DNA from: Sinosporangium siamense
GTDB lineage: Bacteria > Actinomycetota > Actinomycetes > Streptosporangiales > Streptosporangiaceae
Direction: 5' to 3'
Length of the DNA stretch: 64,000 bases
NCBI RefSeq assembly: GCF_016863435.1
Contig: NZ_BOOW01000020.1
Location: forward strand, 1 to 64,000
Made by a program: the position numbers and the translations under genes. Under the pieces are notes generated by a model. The model saw only the letters and a program-made list of their open reading frames with translations, was not told the DNA's origin and ran no database searches. Below are positions 45,601 through 53,098 of this stretch, in pieces; position 1 is the stretch's first letter, and every line of letters begins with the position of its first letter.

Positions 45601-48600
45601 TCCTCGGCGCCGTCGAGGAAGAACGCGGCGAGCCCGTCCGGCTGCGTACGGCACAGCTCGGTGAACCTGACGATCGTGTGCACGTCGTTCAGCCGGTAGT
45701 CCGCGGTGCCCGACCAGCGGTGCAGGAAGTCCTGCGGGAACGTGCGGTCCACCACGTGGTAGGGGCCGGAGTAGCGGATGTACCTGTCGCCCTTGAGCAG
45801 GTAGGTGCGGCCGTCGAGCACGAACGCGCCGTCGGGGCCGGCCTCGAAGTCGGATGGAATGTCACCCCAGTCGTCCTTGACGGTCCTGGGATAGCCGGAC
45901 TCGACGTACTCCAGCACGCCGTCGGCCGGGTAGCGCACGTACTGGTCGCCGCTGAACACGTACAGCTCGCCTGAGGGCGCGGTGAAGGCCGCGTCGAGCC
46001 TGCCGGCCTCCAGTCCGTTGCGGACCAGGCCCCACTTGCCGCGTATCTCGTCGAGGGTTCCGCCGCACAGGACCTGGCGTCCCTTGAACAGCCGGACGAC
46101 GCCGTCGGAGCCGCAGAACGCGGCGTCCAGGCCGTTCTGGAAGCCGGGCGGCAACTGCGGGATGTTCAGCTCCGCGGCCAGATCGCCGAGCGCGCGCGGG
46201 TAGCCGTCGTCCACCCGCGCGCGGTCCCTGCCCGAGTAGCGCACGTACTGGTCGCCGGAGAACAGGTAGAGCTTCCCCTGGTAGACGAGCGCGGCGTCGA
46301 CCCGGCCGGTCTCCGCGAGGGTGTTGCGCATCCGGCCGAGGGAGCTCAGCGCGAAGGTGGCGGCCTGGGCGGGTGAGGCGGTGTGGCAGACCCCTTCGAT
46401 GATCACGTGGATGGTGCGGTCGTTGCCGACGATCGCGTCGACCGGCCGGCCGAGTGCGTCCTCGAAGCTCTCGGGGAACTTGGCGAACGGCTCCTCCTTG
46501 CGGAGGTTGCCGGCCGTGAGCTTGGGATAGCCGGGGTCGATGTGGTCGTAGACCCGCCCGGTGTAGCGCACGTACCGGTCGCCGGAGAACAGGTAGGTGT
46601 GCTCCCCGCGCCAGACGAACGCCGCGTCAACCGTGCCGTCCGCGGCGAGGAACGGGTTGGGCGAGCCGCCCCAGTGGTCCCTGACCGGGCCGCGGGTGCC
46701 GAAGGCGCCGTCGCGGAAGTCCACGCACGTGTCGCCGAAGAAGAACCAGGTGGCTCCGTCGGCCGCGCGCAGCGCCGACCGCAGCTTGTCGGGGGCGTCG
46801 AGGCCCTGGCCGAAGCCGGGGTAGAGCCGGTCGATCGGGCGGACGATCGACCAGTGGCCTGCCCGGTCGTCGTAGGACACGCACCGCTTGCCCGCGAGCA
46901 GCACCAGCGCGGTGCCCTCGACCAGGACGGCGTCGGGTACGGCGAAGCCGTCCGGGGCGCCGGGGAACACCGAGGCCGCCTCGACGGTGACCGGGTAGCC
47001 GCCGTCGGGCGCGGCGTAGGAGGTGCCCGAGTAGACCACGTGCCGGACGCGGCCTTCGGCGTCCGGCCTGCCGTACAGGTGCGTCTTGTCGCGATGCACA
47101 TAGGCCAGCCCGACGCTTTCGAGACCGCCCCAGTGCTCGGCGATCGGCCGCGGGTCGCCCTCGGCGAGCGCCTGGCCGACGTCGTGCACGACGAACTGGT
47201 CACCGCTGAACAGGTAGGTCCTTCCGTCGCGGCCGACGAACGCGGCGTCCACCGCGCCGGTCTCGCGCAGCACGTCACGCGGGCGGCCCCACTCGTCGGC
47301 GATCGGGTAGGCGTGGCCGACCTCGGTGTTGAAGCAGTTCGTGCCCTTGAACAGGTAGGTGGTGCCGTCGGCGCCCGTCAGCACGGAGGAAAGACCGCTC
47401 GCGAACCCCGCCGGCACAGTGCGCAGCGTGCGCGGCAGGAACGGCGTGGCGGCGACGGTGGTTCCCTCCAGCGCCGACAGCCGCTGCCAGCCCGCGCCGG
47501 TCTCGGCCACGATCGAGCCGTTTTCGAGGTATGCGCAGCTCAGCCCCTGGAGGGGCAGGTTGTCGTAGCGGCGCTCAGGCGTGGTGGACACCGCGTGGCA
47601 CTGCCCGCCCCTGACCAGGTAGAGGGTGCGCCGGTCGGTGAACGCCGCGTCGACCCCGTCGAGCGTGACGGACAGCGCGCCGAGGCCCGGTTCGCCGGCG
47701 AGCGCGGAGATCCGGCGGGGGTAGCCGGGGTCTGCGGCCTCCGGGCGGTCCCCGGTGTAGCGCGCGAACTGATCGCCGGAGACCAGATAGGTGCGGGTGA
47801 ACTCCTGGTCCACACCGTCGACCTTCTCCGTGACGCGCAGGACGAACGCCGCGTCGACCTTTCCTGTGCGGGCGAGATTGTTGGCGACGTGGCCCCACAG
47901 GTTGTTCACGGCGGCGGGGTATCCGTCGTCGACCTCGGTGTAGTCGTCGGTGGAGTAGCGCACGTACTGCCCGCCGGAGAACAGGTAGGTCCGGCCGTCG
48001 ACGCCGACGAAGGCGGCGTCGATCCTGCTGAACGGGATGCTGTCCCACTTCTCGCGCAGCGCCATCGGCTCCGACCACCAGCGGTGCCGGGCGTCGAAGC
48101 GCACGAACCGGTCACCGGCGAAGAGGTAGGTGCGCTGGTCCCTTCCGGTGAACACCGCGTCGACCTGCTCGAACTGTATGCCTTCCGGCATGTTCCACCA
48201 GTTGTCCGACAGCGGCTTGGGGAAGCCCTGGTCAGGGGTCCGGTAGTCGCGGGTGGAGTAGCGCACGTAGAAGCGCGAGCCGCGGCCGTACACCTTCAGC
48301 CGCAGCCCCCTCCGCTCCACGACGAGCGCGACGCGCTCGGCGGTGGTGAGGTCCCAGCGCGGCACCGCCCCACCCGTGATCCCGGTGAGGGTGAGGCCGT
48401 GCTCCTGGAAGAGGACGCGCAGCGCGGGGGTGATCCGCCCGGCGTCCAGATCGGCCTGGTGGGCGACCGGCAGCTCGAAGAGCATCCCGCCGTCGCCGAA
48501 CAGGTAGGTGCAGCCGTCCATGACGAACGACGCGCGCACCCGGTCCAGCCCTCCCCAGTCGCCGGGGATCAGACGCGGATATCCCGGATCGGCGACCGAG

Positions 48601-51600
48601 TAGTCGGAGGTGGAGTAGCGCAGGTAGGTCTGGCCGCTGAACACGTAGGTGCGGCCGTCGAGCCCGGCGAACGCCGCGTCGACGTGCGCCCCCAGCGGCG
48701 GACGCAGGAGCCGGCCCCAGCGTTCCGCCGTCGGCAGGATCGTGCCGGTGCCGTCGAGCGCGACGGTCTTGCCGTCCTTGAACAGGTGCACCACGCCTGA
48801 CGGGTCGGTGAAAGCGGCCTCCACCCCGCTCTCGAACTGCGGCGGGACGCCCTGGAGGCGGCGCGGCACGCCCTCGTCGGCGACGACGCCGGGGTTCTCG
48901 ACGCTGTCGGAGTAGCGCAGCGCCTCACCGCCGAGGATCAGGCGCACGGCCGAAGGCTCGGTGTAGGCGGCGTCCAGGCCCTTCAGCTCGGCGAATGCCG
49001 ACCCGGTCAGGCCCCACACCTCGGCGGCGGGCCGCTCACCTCCCGCGGTGATCGAGCGGTCGCCCGTGAACACGTGCACGACGCCGTCGAGGTCCTGGAA
49101 GCAGGCGTCCACGGTCTCCCGTACGGCGGGCAGCGGCAGCCCCTCGAAGGTCCGCCACTCGTCGACGTCGCGCGGGTAGCCCTCGTCGACGGTGTCGTAT
49201 GTGCCGGAGTAGCGCACGTACTGGTCGCCGGCGAAAAGGTAGGTGCGCCCGTCGAGGTCGGTGAACGCGCTGTCGATCCTGGCCGGATCGGCGAAGGCGT
49301 TCTTGACCTTCCCCCACGCCTGGGTCTTGCGGCCCCAGCGGGTGCCGCCCGGTTCACGGGTGTACGCCAGGGGCGAGCCGCCGGCGTCGCGCCCGACGAG
49401 CCAGGCGACGCCGCCGGGCCGTACGAACGCCGCGTCCACGGTCGTCAGGGCGGCCAGGTTGGGCGACAGCTCGGTGAGCGGGAGACGGGCCGGGCTGGTG
49501 AGGGCGCGGGTGACGGCCGAGTAGGCCCAGTAGCCGCCGTCGTCGCCGAACAGCAGGATCGTGCCGTCTCCGGCGTCGAGCAGGGCCTGGATGCGAGTGA
49601 CGCCCGGCGGCAGGGTCAGCGGCTCGGGGAACTTGCCGACGAGGTCCTGGTCGGCGAAGACCACACGCACCTCGACGGCGTCGAGGCCGAGCTTGGCGGC
49701 GAGCAGGGCGAACCTGCGGATCCTGCGGTGGGCCAGGCGCAGCCGCGGGTCGTCGGGCAGCTCGGGGAGGTCGAGCGCGGGGGCCGCGAGCAGCACGCGG
49801 GCCTGCCGCTCGCCGCCGGCGACGCTTACGCACAGCGCCCGCGCGGTGTCCTGGTCGAGGCCGAGCACGTCGGCGAGGCAGGCGTAGAGCGTCTCGTCCT
49901 GCCGGCCGGCGAGCGCCACGAGCCGGTCGACGACCTCCTCGACGGCGGCGGTCAGCTCCTTGGCCACGTCGTGGAGCAGGAAGAAGACATCGCGGGAGTA
50001 GTCGATCATGCCGGGCAGCTCGAACGCGAGGGAGTTGTCGGCGTTGGCGAAGTAGCCCAGCTTGGCGGCCGGCACCGACTGCCGCTCGTCGAGAGCGCCC
50101 GTCTCGACCAGATGGGCGAAAAGCGCGGCGCGCTGCGCGTCGGTGAGGCCGAGGGTGGTGAGCGCCGCCGGCTCCAGCCGGTAGGGGGCCTCGTCCTTGA
50201 GCACCTCGACGAGGCGGCCGAACACGAGTTGCTCGTCGGTGGCGCTGAACTGCGGGCCGAGCGAGACGGCGCCCTCGGGGCCGGCGAACCGCGACGGGTC
50301 GATCACCCGGCCGTCTGCGAGCTCGACGCCGTCGAGCGCGGCGAAGGCACGGGCGGCGGCGAGCTCGTCGGCGACCTCGGCGAGGTCCTCGGCGTCGAAC
50401 GTGGTCAGCTCGGTGTGGAAGGCCGCGATCTGGCCGCGCAGCGCGGAGAGCACGGCGATGCGCACCACCGCGAACTCGGCGGCCAGCCCGAAGTCGGCCG
50501 GATCCAACGTGAGCAGCCTTGCCTGGTCGGTATAGCGGCCGGCGGCGTCGATGTGGCCGTTGAAGCGCAGGCTCTCCAGCAGCCGGGCCAGCTGGGCTCC
50601 GGTGAACCGCAGCCCGGCCAGCGCCGCCTCGTCGAGCTTGAGCGCCTCCTCGCGAAACCGGTCGAGGCGCTCTTGGATGAGGCCGGCGACGGGCTTGACG
50701 GCGTCGGCGAGGTCGACGTTCACGGTGAAGCCCGGCGCGTTGCGGGGATCGAGGAAGAAGCCGGGGTCGCGGAGTTCGCCCTCTTCGTCGATGTGGCCGT
50801 TGTAGAGGAGGTTGTCGTACAGCTCGGCCCGCAGCTGCGGGGTGAGGCCCTCGACCGCGAGCGTCTCGAGGTCGGACGGATAGTAGGCCGCGGTGCCGTT
50901 CACGGTGGCGGAGATCGCGGTGAACAGGGCTTCGCCGTACGGCGTGAAATCGCCCGCGAGGTCCTCGGAGGTCGCGGCGGTGAGCGTGCCGTCGGCGCGC
51001 AGCCGCCCCCGATACACCAGATTGCGGAAGATCTTCCCCTGGAGGCGGTCGCCGAGACCGAGTCCTGTGAGGTCCGAGGGGAAGATCACGCCGAGGTCGG
51101 TGACGGCCCGGTGGGCGGCGGCCTCGGCTTTGGCACGCTCCACCTCCAGCAGACGGCTGCCGACGGACGCCACGACCCCCTCATCGAACGCGACGAGCAC
51201 GTCGTGGATCACCTCCGCGGCCCGCTCGCCGAACCGGTCGGACACCAGCGTCCGCGGGGAGAGCGCGACCGGGTCGAGCTCATCGCTCAGCCGGTCGAAC
51301 AGTGCCTTCAGCTCGCCCGGATCGGGATCGGGCCGGCCGCCGAGGATCTCGGCCAGCTCCGAGCCCTCGAACCCGGCGGTGCGCATCCAGCCGACGACGG
51401 CGAACAGCGTCTGCACCAGCCAGAGCGTCGACACCGCCGCCGAGTCCCCGCCCTCAAGGACCTTGTGCAGGTCGCGCGTCTCGGGCCCCGCCTCGCCGAG
51501 GACGGCGAACGTCGTATACCGCTGAAGCCCCGGGTCGCCCTCCAGCGCCACGAGCACGTCGAACAGCTCGCCCGCGCCGACGCCGAGCGCCGACGCCAGC

Positions 51601-52721
51601 AGCCCCACCCGCCGGAGCAGCGAGATCTCCGGCATCGCGATCGTGCCGCGGTCGAACGGGCTGGGGTCGCTCGCCGAGTAGCGCTCCCGATAGCGGCGGA
51701 CGATCTCCACGATGTCGGGCTCGGCGACGCCGATGACGGCCGCCAGCCGGAAGCGGTAGTCGCGGTTGGCGGGGGTGAGGATGTCGCCCGAGCCGAACTC
51801 GACCTTCACCTCCTCGTCGGGCTTCCACTCCACGACAAGCTCGCAGACGTCCTTGATCTCGACCCCGCTCACCCGGCCGAGCCGTACAACCCCCGCCACC
51901 GCGCGGAGCGCGGACTTGTCCAGCAGGCCTCCGGCGTACGAGGTCAGCACGAGGTCGAGATCGGTGAGCGAGAGGCCGGTCTTGCGGGCCAGCCGGATCA
52001 GCCGGTGCGCCCGGTCGAGCCACCGCGGCGGCAGGTCGGCGGCGCCCCCGGCCGGGATGAGCGCGGACTCGTCGTCCACCTTGAGCGTGACGTCGTTCAA
52101 CTGCCCGCCGAGCGCGACGAGTTCACGCAGTCGCGGGTGGTCCAGCCCGGTCGCCTCGTTGAACCGCCGGGTGACCAGCAGCGCCTTGAGATCCTCATCG
52201 CCGGCGAGGCCGTAGCGCTCCTTGAGCACGGCCGGGTCCGTGCTGGATCCGGTGACGACCTCCACGTCCTCGGCGCTGAGTTCGAGATACTCCCGCGCCG
52301 CCACATCGTGGTCGACGCGCGCCGCGAACAGCCGGTAGAGCTCCTCCGGCGTCACCTTCAACTCCTCCAGGCAGACCCGCAGCCGCTCGGAGTGCAGCGA
52401 GAACGGGAGCCCGAAAGGGTGCGTGTCGTTACGCAGAGTGTCGTACGGAGCGTTCCCGATCAGCCGCTCCAGCACCTCGTTGACGACGTCGAGGTAGGCG
52501 ATCTCGGTGAACGTGTTCTTCTCGTCGAGCAGGAACTCCGTCAAGTCGGGCCGCCGCCGCAAGAGCTCAAGCTGGTCGAACGTCCCCTCAAGCAGCCCAA
52601 GCAGCTCCACAAAATAAGCGGCCGGTGAGTACACCGACCGCGCGTCGTCCGCCTCGGGAAAACGTATTTCTCCAAACAACCGTGCGTAGTCGGGCGACGA
52701 TCCTGCGCTCATCATGCTCAT
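39681..52721 (-). CDS. Giant orphan Tc-toxin A (TcA)-like protein with about 30 hemopexin-like repeats
   Basis: A 4346-residue protein. The N-terminus has the TcA signature (RSVYSPAAYFVELLGLL) and a helical shell to about residue 1050. By hand I count about 22 hemopexin-like units (type RTYLFSGDQYVRYS ... DPGYP) from about 1050 to 2320, a neuraminidase-like/TcA helical part (NRKVFLYPENYLRPDLR, about 2575), and about eight more units from 2940 to 3310. Then follow the pore-forming core (YYWELFFHAPLLIAQALN, about 3390; NPELLDYWTRVEDRLTKI, about 3674), coiled coils, and the C-terminal TcB-binding domain (LHLDAPALLALKNDGRCEFAL; DRDFPGHYQRRIK). Usual TcA proteins have about 2300-2500 residues, so this is nearly double. 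No TcB or TcC gene is in the window. ATG 52715 fits GGGGAG spacing better than 52721. No signal peptide. Confidence 0.88.
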   Translation of the reverse strand: MSMMSAGSSPDYARLFGEIRFPEADDARSVYSPAAYFVELLGLLEGTFDQLELLRRRPDLTEFLLDEKNTFTEIAYLDVVNEVLERLIGNAPYDTLRNDTHPFGLPFSLHSERLRVCLEELKVTPEELYRLFAARVDHDVAAREYLELSAEDVEVVTGSSTDPAVLKERYGLAGDEDLKALLVTRRFNEATGLDHPRLRELVALGGQLNDVTLKVDDESALIPAGGAADLPPRWLDRAHRLIRLARKTGLSLTDLDLVLTSYAGGLLDKSALRAVAGVVRLGRVSGVEIKDVCELVVEWKPDEEVKVEFGSGDILTPANRDYRFRLAAVIGVAEPDIVEIVRRYRERYSASDPSPFDRGTIAMPEISLLRRVGLLASALGVGAGELFDVLVALEGDPGLQRYTTFAVLGEAGPETRDLHKVLEGGDSAAVSTLWLVQTLFAVVGWMRTAGFEGSELAEILGGRPDPDPGELKALFDRLSDELDPVALSPRTLVSDRFGERAAEVIHDVLVAFDEGVVASVGSRLLEVERAKAEAAAHRAVTDLGVIFPSDLTGLGLGDRLQGKIFRNLVYRGRLRADGTLTAATSEDLAGDFTPYGEALFTAISATVNGTAAYYPSDLETLAVEGLTPQLRAELYDNLLYNGHIDEEGELRDPGFFLDPRNAPGFTVNVDLADAVKPVAGLIQERLDRFREEALKLDEAALAGLRFTGAQLARLLESLRFNGHIDAAGRYTDQARLLTLDPADFGLAAEFAVVRIAVLSALRGQIAAFHTELTTFDAEDLAEVADELAAARAFAALDGVELADGRVIDPSRFAGPEGAVSLGPQFSATDEQLVFGRLVEVLKDEAPYRLEPAALTTLGLTDAQRAALFAHLVETGALDERQSVPAAKLGYFANADNSLAFELPGMIDYSRDVFFLLHDVAKELTAAVEEVVDRLVALAGRQDETLYACLADVLGLDQDTARALCVSVAGGERQARVLLAAPALDLPELPDDPRLRLAHRRIRRFALLAAKLGLDAVEVRVVFADQDLVGKFPEPLTLPPGVTRIQALLDAGDGTILLFGDDGGYWAYSAVTRALTSPARLPLTELSPNLAALTTVDAAFVRPGGVAWLVGRDAGGSPLAYTREPGGTRWGRKTQAWGKVKNAFADPARIDSAFTDLDGRTYLFAGDQYVRYSGTYDTVDEGYPRDVDEWRTFEGLPLPAVRETVDACFQDLDGVVHVFTGDRSITAGGERPAAEVWGLTGSAFAELKGLDAAYTEPSAVRLILGGEALRYSDSVENPGVVADEGVPRRLQGVPPQFESGVEAAFTDPSGVVHLFKDGKTVALDGTGTILPTAERWGRLLRPPLGAHVDAAFAGLDGRTYVFSGQTYLRYSTSDYSVADPGYPRLIPGDWGGLDRVRASFVMDGCTYLFGDGGMLFELPVAHQADLDAGRITPALRVLFQEHGLTLTGITGGAVPRWDLTTAERVALVVERRGLRLKVYGRGSRFYVRYSTRDYRTPDQGFPKPLSDNWWNMPEGIQFEQVDAVFTGRDQRTYLFAGDRFVRFDARHRWWSEPMALREKWDSIPFSRIDAAFVGVDGRTYLFSGGQYVRYSTDDYTEVDDGYPAAVNNLWGHVANNLARTGKVDAAFVLRVTEKVDGVDQEFTRTYLVSGDQFARYTGDRPEAADPGYPRRISALAGEPGLGALSVTLDGVDAAFTDRRTLYLVRGGQCHAVSTTPERRYDNLPLQGLSCAYLENGSIVAETGAGWQRLSALEGTTVAATPFLPRTLRTVPAGFASGLSSVLTGADGTTYLFKGTNCFNTEVGHAYPIADEWGRPRDVLRETGAVDAAFVGRDGRTYLFSGDQFVVHDVGQALAEGDPRPIAEHWGGLESVGLAYVHRDKTHLYGRPDAEGRVRHVVYSGTSYAAPDGGYPVTVEAASVFPGAPDGFAVPDAVLVEGTALVLLAGKRCVSYDDRAGHWSIVRPIDRLYPGFGQGLDAPDKLRSALRAADGATWFFFGDTCVDFRDGAFGTRGPVRDHWGGSPNPFLAADGTVDAAFVWRGEHTYLFSGDRYVRYTGRVYDHIDPGYPKLTAGNLRKEEPFAKFPESFEDALGRPVDAIVGNDRTIHVIIEGVCHTASPAQAATFALSSLGRMRNTLAETGRVDAALVYQGKLYLFSGDQYVRYSGRDRARVDDGYPRALGDLAAELNIPQLPPGFQNGLDAAFCGSDGVVRLFKGRQVLCGGTLDEIRGKWGLVRNGLEAGRLDAAFTAPSGELYVFSGDQYVRYPADGVLEYVESGYPRTVKDDWGDIPSDFEAGPDGAFVLDGRTYLLKGDRYIRYSGPYHVVDRTFPQDFLHRWSGTADYRLNDVHTIVRFTELCRTQPDGLAAFFLDGAEDPYAYLAETFGRDLDEVRWARRNMGLLRADTREENLFEIEFLLTLVDLFTAAGKIGSDLPELHGVWAKAFGAAPDLDGAATALHAVLERRTAAQEWRAVSDRLRDRLNVLKRDALVARLTPQHGSSRDLYEQYYIDVDMGGEGRASRVREAIAATQLYLQRYLLGLESVTLPAGSGPEEEVRARLRKWWSWMRSYRTWEVNRKVFLYPENYLRPDLRTRQTPAFAALKDDLLQGDITDATVQAAYKRYLDEYTEVSRLAIAGGYVWNPDGAAPGVRRLVLFGRTRTEPRRYYYRSAEFRDGGKLSATWDPWLKVDVQIDADRVHPVHAFGRVFVFWSVVEPVPKEDPSKSTVVVKDGADGRQDVSTPPPLFRVKIYYSFLNLNGEWVPAQVLDAKIEETDPDVKAAQIADPDANKELEGLIFGVDLAVQASRHVPDVGGGEHDSVVVQCSYVAITFPSAGRWDLSFVKSALSLTPEMYGLTATTTVAPAQPADLERVFAEPPETAIREGQVVRFNAPADYQDGRWFSVDHKGGSFLCRPIADEGAAEPPLPYAGNQDQLPTTWSQVDAAFRLGDGTLYFFDAGAGQYIAVPPGKAAPNQNRKPTGTRFGIIDTSLWRTGVVDAGVVRGGRLYLFAGADYYRYQATVPLGDLDPGYPKKIRGNADGLPPRWDRVDVAFTIPNGVEVFYERASNGFVTSADLLTRQSAESKWKVPSNVGVQRVHQSGGDVFVVFGDKYVRLAADLTTASQPLALAGNRDGVPEQAKPGPELRIGSTLLSFDNTRGTYTLNGLNERFATRDLGRVPTEFGRSGAVTASYIVDGKLFLVGPREYVRYTLPDDRTTIPECIDAGYPKPVRRAIRGVFPRGNLLYAFTPSGYARVPRNWEPDADLTLLPYEGNWRGVPDGFPGRFNGLFESDTKLFFFLGPKYARYPLGDTVSRPYEIATLPIQVIRLTSSTASELNRRLLAGGLDALLDPSTQELDELPAFSTTVSNATTVRVRPELGSYIPVSAHLDFESSNGLYYWELFFHAPLLIAQALNGAQRFEEARRWYEYVFDPGLLTRYWRFLPFLAADVDALIAGCRQDLTDLGPNPVQPELEPILAALATLAPAFRHVRELTKPELDYLDLLADTGLDEVRRKLATMPPGAGVAGLGERVELIGQLRRQYNLMGDGKALLQAYLDDPNHPHTIAALRPEAYRRAVVMGYIDNLLDWGDMLFQLYTSETVDEARMLYIYAYDLLGPRPVMLGPATLPPAAPYTPAGNATGAEDVAHLTAGGKMIDGDIVHSGIANPYFFVPGNPELLDYWTRVEDRLTKIRASLDFLGISRPLPLFDPPLDVMALVRGAASGGTADALAAAAGGPVPAYRFDFVYQRARELTDRLQQLGSQLLDVIDRRDSEELTRLQNRQDGEILALTTLIKETEVKIAEESLAELRDARTAAENRVAYYQKLIDDGMSPLQEAQLAMMAMGAAAQFVSAGLRIGSGVAAGFPQALLGPFIMGSEVGGEQVSKALEAAAEVSSSFGEGFSGIGEVLGVRAEQERQEQDWEFQRDTCRADVVQIGHQVTSAELQVVTARRELEIHKRQIAHQAAVADFLTSKFTGPELYGWMVGQVSGIYFQTYRMALDMARAAERAYEAERGKAPGVIRGTYWDSRRKGLLAGEQLGFDLDRLNQAYFDSGSRGMEITKKVSLLHLDAPALLALKNDGRCEFALTETLFDRDFPGHYQRRIKTVSVAFITADGPVTANATLTQIDNKTVLSPDPKAVRYLLDPKGLPPANLRGDWRPGQRIALSEVEEGREDSGVFDLRYDDPRYLPFEGTGAVSRWRLETRRPPAGLLDVVIIVRYTASDGGDTFATAVRGMLKPYPSALFLDVAAQFPDAWDAFAESGTELELPITPALFPSMSGRQVTGVVAQYGTAGGNARFLLNGDARLALTAGRLVQTPGLTAGGRPWRFTAAGDPSALAGFTLILLYRAIP

Positions 52722-53098
52722 CTCCCCAAAAGGCCCCGGAACGGCGCCTCATGATCCCGAAGATGAACAACCCACGCCTACTTACCAGTCCGACATATCT
52801 CTAATCCTCCTTTCATCCACTACAAAACTCCCCTTTTCTAGCAAGCCACTGCTTATCGGTGTGTCCCGGACCGTTGGCAGCACACAACCCTGCTGTCACC
52901 TGCGAATACGAACCCCGCAGCCTCGCGAACGCCTACATGCCGTTAATACGAATAAATCTCGCAAATTCTCACCCTAAAGAGGGAATCCCCCGCCACCAAG
53001 CACCCGGAGCCCCTGCCCCACCCAAAATCCCAGAAAGGAGATGCGCACATCTACCTCCAGGAAAACCACAAACCTCCCTAAATGCCCATAAAAGCCCT
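52722..53098 (-). promoter_or_regulatory. AT-richer leader of the giant gene with a four-codon mini-ORF
   Basis: About 375 bases, clearly richer in A and T than its surroundings. On the gene strand an ideal ribosome site, AAAGGAGG (52806-52813), is followed nine bases later by ATG TCG GAC TGG TAA at 52796-52782, a Met-Ser-Asp-Trp mini-ORF about 60 bases before the giant gene. Upstream, TTGCTA and TAGTGG are a weak promoter guess. No other gene is supported. Confidence 0.45.

Noticed and set aside
49000..49400. Repeated blocks looked at as a possible DNA repeat array or CRISPR
   Set aside because: The similarity is at protein level (hemopexin-like units) with different DNA; there are no identical repeats with regular spacers.
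49074..52628. 1184-codon plus-strand reading frame
   Set aside because: Antisense shadow of the same gene, with repetitive composition mirroring the repeats.
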